The translations under genes were made by a program, and so were the position numbers. The notes beneath the pieces were generated by a model. The model made no database searches, was not told the origin of the DNA, and was given only the letters and a program-made list of their open reading frames with translations. From contig RPGP01000040.1 of NCBI GenBank assembly GCA_004193555.1, forward strand, positions 253,127-317,126: a DNA stretch of 64,000 nucleotides, read 5' to 3'. This document shows, piece after piece, positions 60,563-64,000 of this stretch; positions within the stretch are counted from its first letter, which is position 1, and the number at the start of each line of letters is the position of its first letter. The DNA is from Desulfobacteraceae bacterium Eth-SRB1. GTDB taxonomy: Bacteria; Desulfobacterota; Desulfobacteria; Desulfobacterales; ETH-SRB1.

Positions 60563-63376
60563 ATGACAAAAACACCAGAACAGAAAGCCCGGGAAACCAT
60601 CGATAAAATGCTAGACCAGTCTGGATGGGATGTCCAGGATGTTGAAAATGCCAGCATCCATGCAAAAAAAGGCGTTGCAATCAGGGAGTTTCCCTTAAAT
60701 AAGGGCCATGGCTTTGCAGATTATCTTTTGTATGTGGATGGCAGGGCAGCAGGTGTTGTTGAGGCAAAAAAAGTCGGCAATACCCTTACCGGCGTTGAAA
60801 TCCAGTCAGACAAGTACAAAACCGGCCTGCCTGCAGATCTTCCGGCCTGGTGCCGCCCCCTTCCTTTCTGTTATCAGTCCACAGGTATTGAAACCCGTTT
60901 TGCAAATGACCTTGAACCTGATCCTCGCTCCCGTAATGTTTTTTCTTTTCATCGCCCGAAAACGATTGAAGGGTGGCTGAATGATGATACACGCGTTCCT
61001 CTGAAACAATCTTCAGAAAAGCCGATGCCTTATGGCAAACCGTCCACTTTAAACCTGCGGCTCAGGCATATGCCTGAACTCATCGAAGATGGCCTCTGGC
61101 CCGCACAAGTCATAGCCATTAAAAATCTGGAAAAGTCTCTTGCGGAAAACCGGCCTCGTGCCCTTATCCAGATGGCCACAGGTTCGGGCAAGACATTTAC
61201 AGCCATCAATTTTATCTACAGACTTATCAAGTTTGCAAAGGCACGTCGGGTTCTGTTTCTTGTTGATCGGGGCAATTTGGGCAAACAGACACTTAAGGAA
61301 TTCCAGCAGTATGTTTCACCCTATAACAACTATAAATTCAGTGAAGAATATATTGTTCAGCGCCTTACTTCAAACAATCTGGATAAAACCGCCCGAGTCT
61401 GCATCTGTACGATCCAGCGTCTTTACTCCATGCTCAGGGGAGTAGAACTTCCGAAAATTGAAGAGGAAGTATCTGTTCAGGGCCTTGAAAATGTGTATGA
61501 TGAGGTTCCGCCCATAGAATACAACCCGGCTATCCCCATTGAGACCTTTGACTTCATAATCACAGATGAATGTCACCGCTCCATTTATAATCTCTGGCGT
61601 CAAGTGCTTGATTATTTTGATGGGTATATTATCGGCCTTACTGCCACGCCCAGCAAACAGACCTTTGGTTTTTTTAATCAAAATCTTGTTATGGAATACG
61701 GTCATGAGGAGGCTGTGGCTGATGGTGTGAATGTTAATTATGATGTTTACCGTATCAGGACACAAATCACAGAACAGGGCTCAAATGTGGAATCCGGCTA
61801 TTATATTGATGTTCGTGACAGGGAAACAAGAGAAATCCGCTGGGAACAGTTAGATGAAGATCTTGAATATGATGCAAGCAAGCTGGATCGTGATGTTGTG
61901 GCGCCAGACCAGATCCGCACCGTTGTCAGTACGTTTAGGGACAAGCTCTTTACAGATATTTTTCCCGGCCGTACCGAAGTTCCAAAGACTCTGATCTTTG
62001 CAAAGGATGACAGCCATGCAGAAGACATTGTTAAAATTGTGCGCGATGAATTTGCAAAAGGCAATGCTTTTGCCCAAAAGATTACCTACAAGACAACCGG
62101 CAAAAAGCCTGAAGATCTTATCGCAGAATTCAGAAACAGTTATAATCCCAGGATCGCCGTTACAGTGGACATGATAGCTACAGGCACGGACATAAAACCT
62201 CTTGAAGTTGTTATATTCATGCGCAGTGTAAAATCCCGCGGATATTTCGAGCAAATGAAGGGCCGGGGCGTACGAGTTATAAATAAAGATGATCTAAAAT
62301 CTGTTACGCCGGATGCCAATGCAAAGGATCATTATATTATTGTGGATGCCGTGGGCGTATGCGAACGGGACAAGACAGACTCAAAACCCATGGACAGGAA
62401 AAAATCGGTATCCTTTGAAAAACTTCTCCAGGCAATAAGCCTTGGAAACACAGATCCAAATGTTATTTCTTCAGTGGCTTCCCGTATTGCGCGTATCAAT
62501 AAAAATATTTCAGAAGAAGACGCAGAAAAAGTAATAGAAGTTACAGAGGGCAAGAGCCTGGGCGGTCTTGTATCTGATCTTGTAACTGCCCTTAATCCTG
62601 ACAACCATGTGGAACTTGCCTGTGCCAGGCTTAGCGAGGCAGAAAGGAAGGAGCCTACTGAAGAAGATATTAAACAAGCTGCGGAAAGCATGATAAAAAA
62701 TGCGGTAAAGCCTCTGTACAATCCAAACTTAAGGAATCTTTTATTTGAGATAAAGAAAAAGAACGAGCAGATTATTGATAATGTCAGCCCCGATAAGGTT
62801 ATAGAAGCAGGTTTCAGTGCAGAAGCCCTGGAAAAGGCAAGAGGCATGATAGAGTCCTTTAAGCAGTTTATAGAGGATAACAAAGATGAACTTACTGCCC
62901 TGCAGATTCTTTATTCCAAGCCGTACAAATCGCCCTTGAAATTTGAGAATATAAAAGAACTTGCAGATACCATCAATAAGCCACCTCATCACTGGACAGA
63001 AGATAATCTCTGGGCAGCCTATGCGGCCCTTGAGAAATCAAAGGTTCGTGGTGCCAGCGGTGCGCGGATAATGACAGATCTTGTATCCCTCGTTCGCTAT
63101 GCACTTGATCAGGAAAATGAACTTGTGCCATTCCCGGAAAAAGTGGATGCAAATTTCAAGGCATGGCTGGCACAGCAGGGAAAAGAGTTTGATGAAGAAA
63201 AGCTTCACTGGCTTGAGATGATCCGAGATCATATTGCAGGAAACCTGTCGATAGATACTGAAGACTTTGAATATGCGCCTTTTTCACAGGAGGGCGGCAT
63301 TGGAAAAGTGTATCAGTTGTTTGGGGATGAATTGAATGATATTTTAGATGAATTGAATGAGGCGTTGGCGGCGTGA
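60563..63376 (+). CDS. hsdR: Type I restriction enzyme R subunit (EcoEI type)
   Basis: 937 residues. ATP-dependent translocase and nuclease of a type I restriction-modification system. N-terminal nuclease domain: FADYLLYVDGRAAGVVEAKK (the D...ExK core, residues ~50-72). Helicase motif I MATGSGKTFTA (~205), DECH box ITDECHRS (~333), motif III LTATP, motif V-VI region VDMIATGTDIKP and QMKGRGVRV. The C-terminal ~330 residues bind the methyltransferase core. Length fits the EcoEI/EcoR124-like R subunits. hsdS overlaps it by four bases; hsdM is not seen and probably lies beyond the edge. Confidence 0.95.
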   Translation: MTKTPEQKARETIDKMLDQSGWDVQDVENASIHAKKGVAIREFPLNKGHGFADYLLYVDGRAAGVVEAKKVGNTLTGVEIQSDKYKTGLPADLPAWCRPLPFCYQSTGIETRFANDLEPDPRSRNVFSFHRPKTIEGWLNDDTRVPLKQSSEKPMPYGKPSTLNLRLRHMPELIEDGLWPAQVIAIKNLEKSLAENRPRALIQMATGSGKTFTAINFIYRLIKFAKARRVLFLVDRGNLGKQTLKEFQQYVSPYNNYKFSEEYIVQRLTSNNLDKTARVCICTIQRLYSMLRGVELPKIEEEVSVQGLENVYDEVPPIEYNPAIPIETFDFIITDECHRSIYNLWRQVLDYFDGYIIGLTATPSKQTFGFFNQNLVMEYGHEEAVADGVNVNYDVYRIRTQITEQGSNVESGYYIDVRDRETREIRWEQLDEDLEYDASKLDRDVVAPDQIRTVVSTFRDKLFTDIFPGRTEVPKTLIFAKDDSHAEDIVKIVRDEFAKGNAFAQKITYKTTGKKPEDLIAEFRNSYNPRIAVTVDMIATGTDIKPLEVVIFMRSVKSRGYFEQMKGRGVRVINKDDLKSVTPDANAKDHYIIVDAVGVCERDKTDSKPMDRKKSVSFEKLLQAISLGNTDPNVISSVASRIARINKNISEEDAEKVIEVTEGKSLGGLVSDLVTALNPDNHVELACARLSEAERKEPTEEDIKQAAESMIKNAVKPLYNPNLRNLLFEIKKKNEQIIDNVSPDKVIEAGFSAEALEKARGMIESFKQFIEDNKDELTALQILYSKPYKSPLKFENIKELADTINKPPHHWTEDNLWAAYAALEKSKVRGASGARIMTDLVSLVRYALDQENELVPFPEKVDANFKAWLAQQGKEFDEEKLHWLEMIRDHIAGNLSIDTEDFEYAPFSQEGGIGKVYQLFGDELNDILDELNEALAA

Positions 63377-64000
63377 CGGACAAGAAACTCATACGCATTA
63401 ATAAAAAAGAGCTCCCTGAAGGTTGGAAGGTCGAAAGAATCGAGAATTTATCAACTGTTATTTTAGGGCAGTCACCAGCTTCCAGTTCGTATAACACTAA
63501 TGAGGAGGGATTACCGTTTTTCCAGGGCAAAACTGAATTTGGACCAGCTTATCCACAAGCTGTTAAGTGGTGTACGGAGCCAAAGAAAACTGCATTAAAA
63601 AATGATGTCTTAATCTCAGTTCGAGCACCTGTAGGCCCGACTAATCTAGCACCAGCAAAATGCTGTATTGGTCGCGGCCTGGCTGCTATTAGGCCCAATG
63701 ACGGAGTATCGTATAAATATTTGCTCTATTATTTGAGAAGTATTGAAGCAGCAGTTGCGTCTCTTGGAACCGGCACAACGTTTAAAGCAATATCTGGTGG
63801 AATCTTAAAAAACCTGCCTGTTTTATTAGCGCCCGAACACGAACAAAAACGCATTGTCGCAGAAATCGAAAAACAATTTTCCCGCCTGGATGAAGCTGTT
63901 GAAAACCTCAAGCGCGTAAAAGCTAACCTCAAGCGATACAAAGCCTCTGTCCTCAAAGCCGCTGTTGAAGGCAAGCTCACAGAGGATTGGCGTAAAGCCC
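63373..64000 (+). CDS. hsdS: Type I restriction specificity subunit (3' end beyond window)
   Basis: At least 209 codons, starting with GTG at 63373 (GTGA overlap with the hsdR stop). The first target-recognition domain starts LPEGWKVERIENLSTV and includes VLISVRAPVGPTNLAP and GRGLAAIRPND, ending LKNLPVLLAPEHEQKRIVAE followed by the coiled-coil spacer (LDEAVENLKRVKANLKRYK) and the conserved VLKAAVEGKLTEDWR. The second recognition domain is outside the window. It decides which DNA sequence the R-M complex recognises. Confidence 0.93.
   Translation, partial: MTDKKLIRINKKELPEGWKVERIENLSTVILGQSPASSSYNTNEEGLPFFQGKTEFGPAYPQAVKWCTEPKKTALKNDVLISVRAPVGPTNLAPAKCCIGRGLAAIRPNDGVSYKYLLYYLRSIEAAVASLGTGTTFKAISGGILKNLPVLLAPEHEQKRIVAEIEKQFSRLDEAVENLKRVKANLKRYKASVLKAAVEGKLTEDWRKA

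Noticed and set aside
1-64000. tRNA or rRNA genes
   Set aside because: No cloverleaf with a CCA-like end or GTTCGAATC-type T-loop, and no rRNA motifs, were recognised by eye; a covariance search would be needed to be certain.

Overview
The window reads as a chromosomal segment of an anaerobic sulfate- or sulfite-reducing member of the Desulfobacterota (former Deltaproteobacteria), probably close to Desulfobacterales. The evidence is a DsrC protein with both C-terminal redox cysteines, a Tmc-type transmembrane redox complex with a tetraheme cytochrome c3, an AhbA-like siroheme decarboxylase subunit, several HdrA/MvhD-type electron-transfer proteins and a tungsten-type aldehyde:ferredoxin oxidoreductase. 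The species cannot be named from the sequence alone.

Layout. 1-8.4 kb: a UDP-glucose dehydrogenase cut by the window edge, a ComEA-like protein, ssb-surE, and the ileS-lspA-lgt cluster. 8.5-12.9 kb: tmcD-tmcC-tmcB on the minus strand, with divergent tmcA (cytochrome c3). 12.9-15.2 kb: aroQ, rpe and a PASTA-domain protein. 15.3-35 kb: a long energy-metabolism region, almost all on the plus strand: aldehyde:ferredoxin oxidoreductase, a lipoprotein, a zinc-ribbon protein, korDABC, a 1132-residue FAD/Fe-S protein, an MvhD-HdrC-HdrB fusion, an HdrA-MvhD fusion whose reading frame crosses an in-frame UGA (selenocysteine), a small ferredoxin, a sulfhydrogenase/sulfite-reductase-like Fe-S and FAD/NAD subunit pair, dsrC, yjbQ, an ahbA-like gene and a nitrilase-family gene. 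35-43 kb (minus strand): PBP1A, cobalamin adenosyltransferase, a U32 protein, rmlD-rmlC-rmlA and a methyltransferase. 43.2-50.9 kb: a complete trpEGDCFBA operon behind a classical attenuator (leader peptide with three consecutive Trp codons). 51-56 kb (minus strand): lipid A and core genes (LpxL-like acyltransferase, a family 2 glycosyltransferase, lpxK, waaA). 56-64 kb: an accessory defence-type island with orphan cas6, a truncated CRISPR ring-nuclease gene, a Panacea-domain antitoxin with a broken RelE-like toxin, an internally deleted ORF6N gene, decayed fragments, and hsdR-hsdS running off the edge.

How the genes fit together (inference). The 2-oxoacid (KorDABC) and aldehyde oxidoreductases would make reduced ferredoxin. 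The HdrA/MvhD/HdrBC proteins plus the FAD/NAD and Fe-S pair look like a flavin-based bifurcating or confurcating complex linking ferredoxin, NAD(H) and a thiol/disulfide couple. DsrC, encoded next, is a candidate disulfide partner, and Tmc would connect periplasmic cytochrome c3 to cytoplasmic thiol/disulfide chemistry.

The intergenic DNA is unusually rich in dispersed inverted repeats of several families. Many carry the same 10-bp core (AGCGAAGCGA), and in at least four genes (korD, trhP-like, rmlC, rmlA) the 3' end of the coding sequence runs into such a repeat. No rRNA, tRNA or CRISPR array was found by eye.
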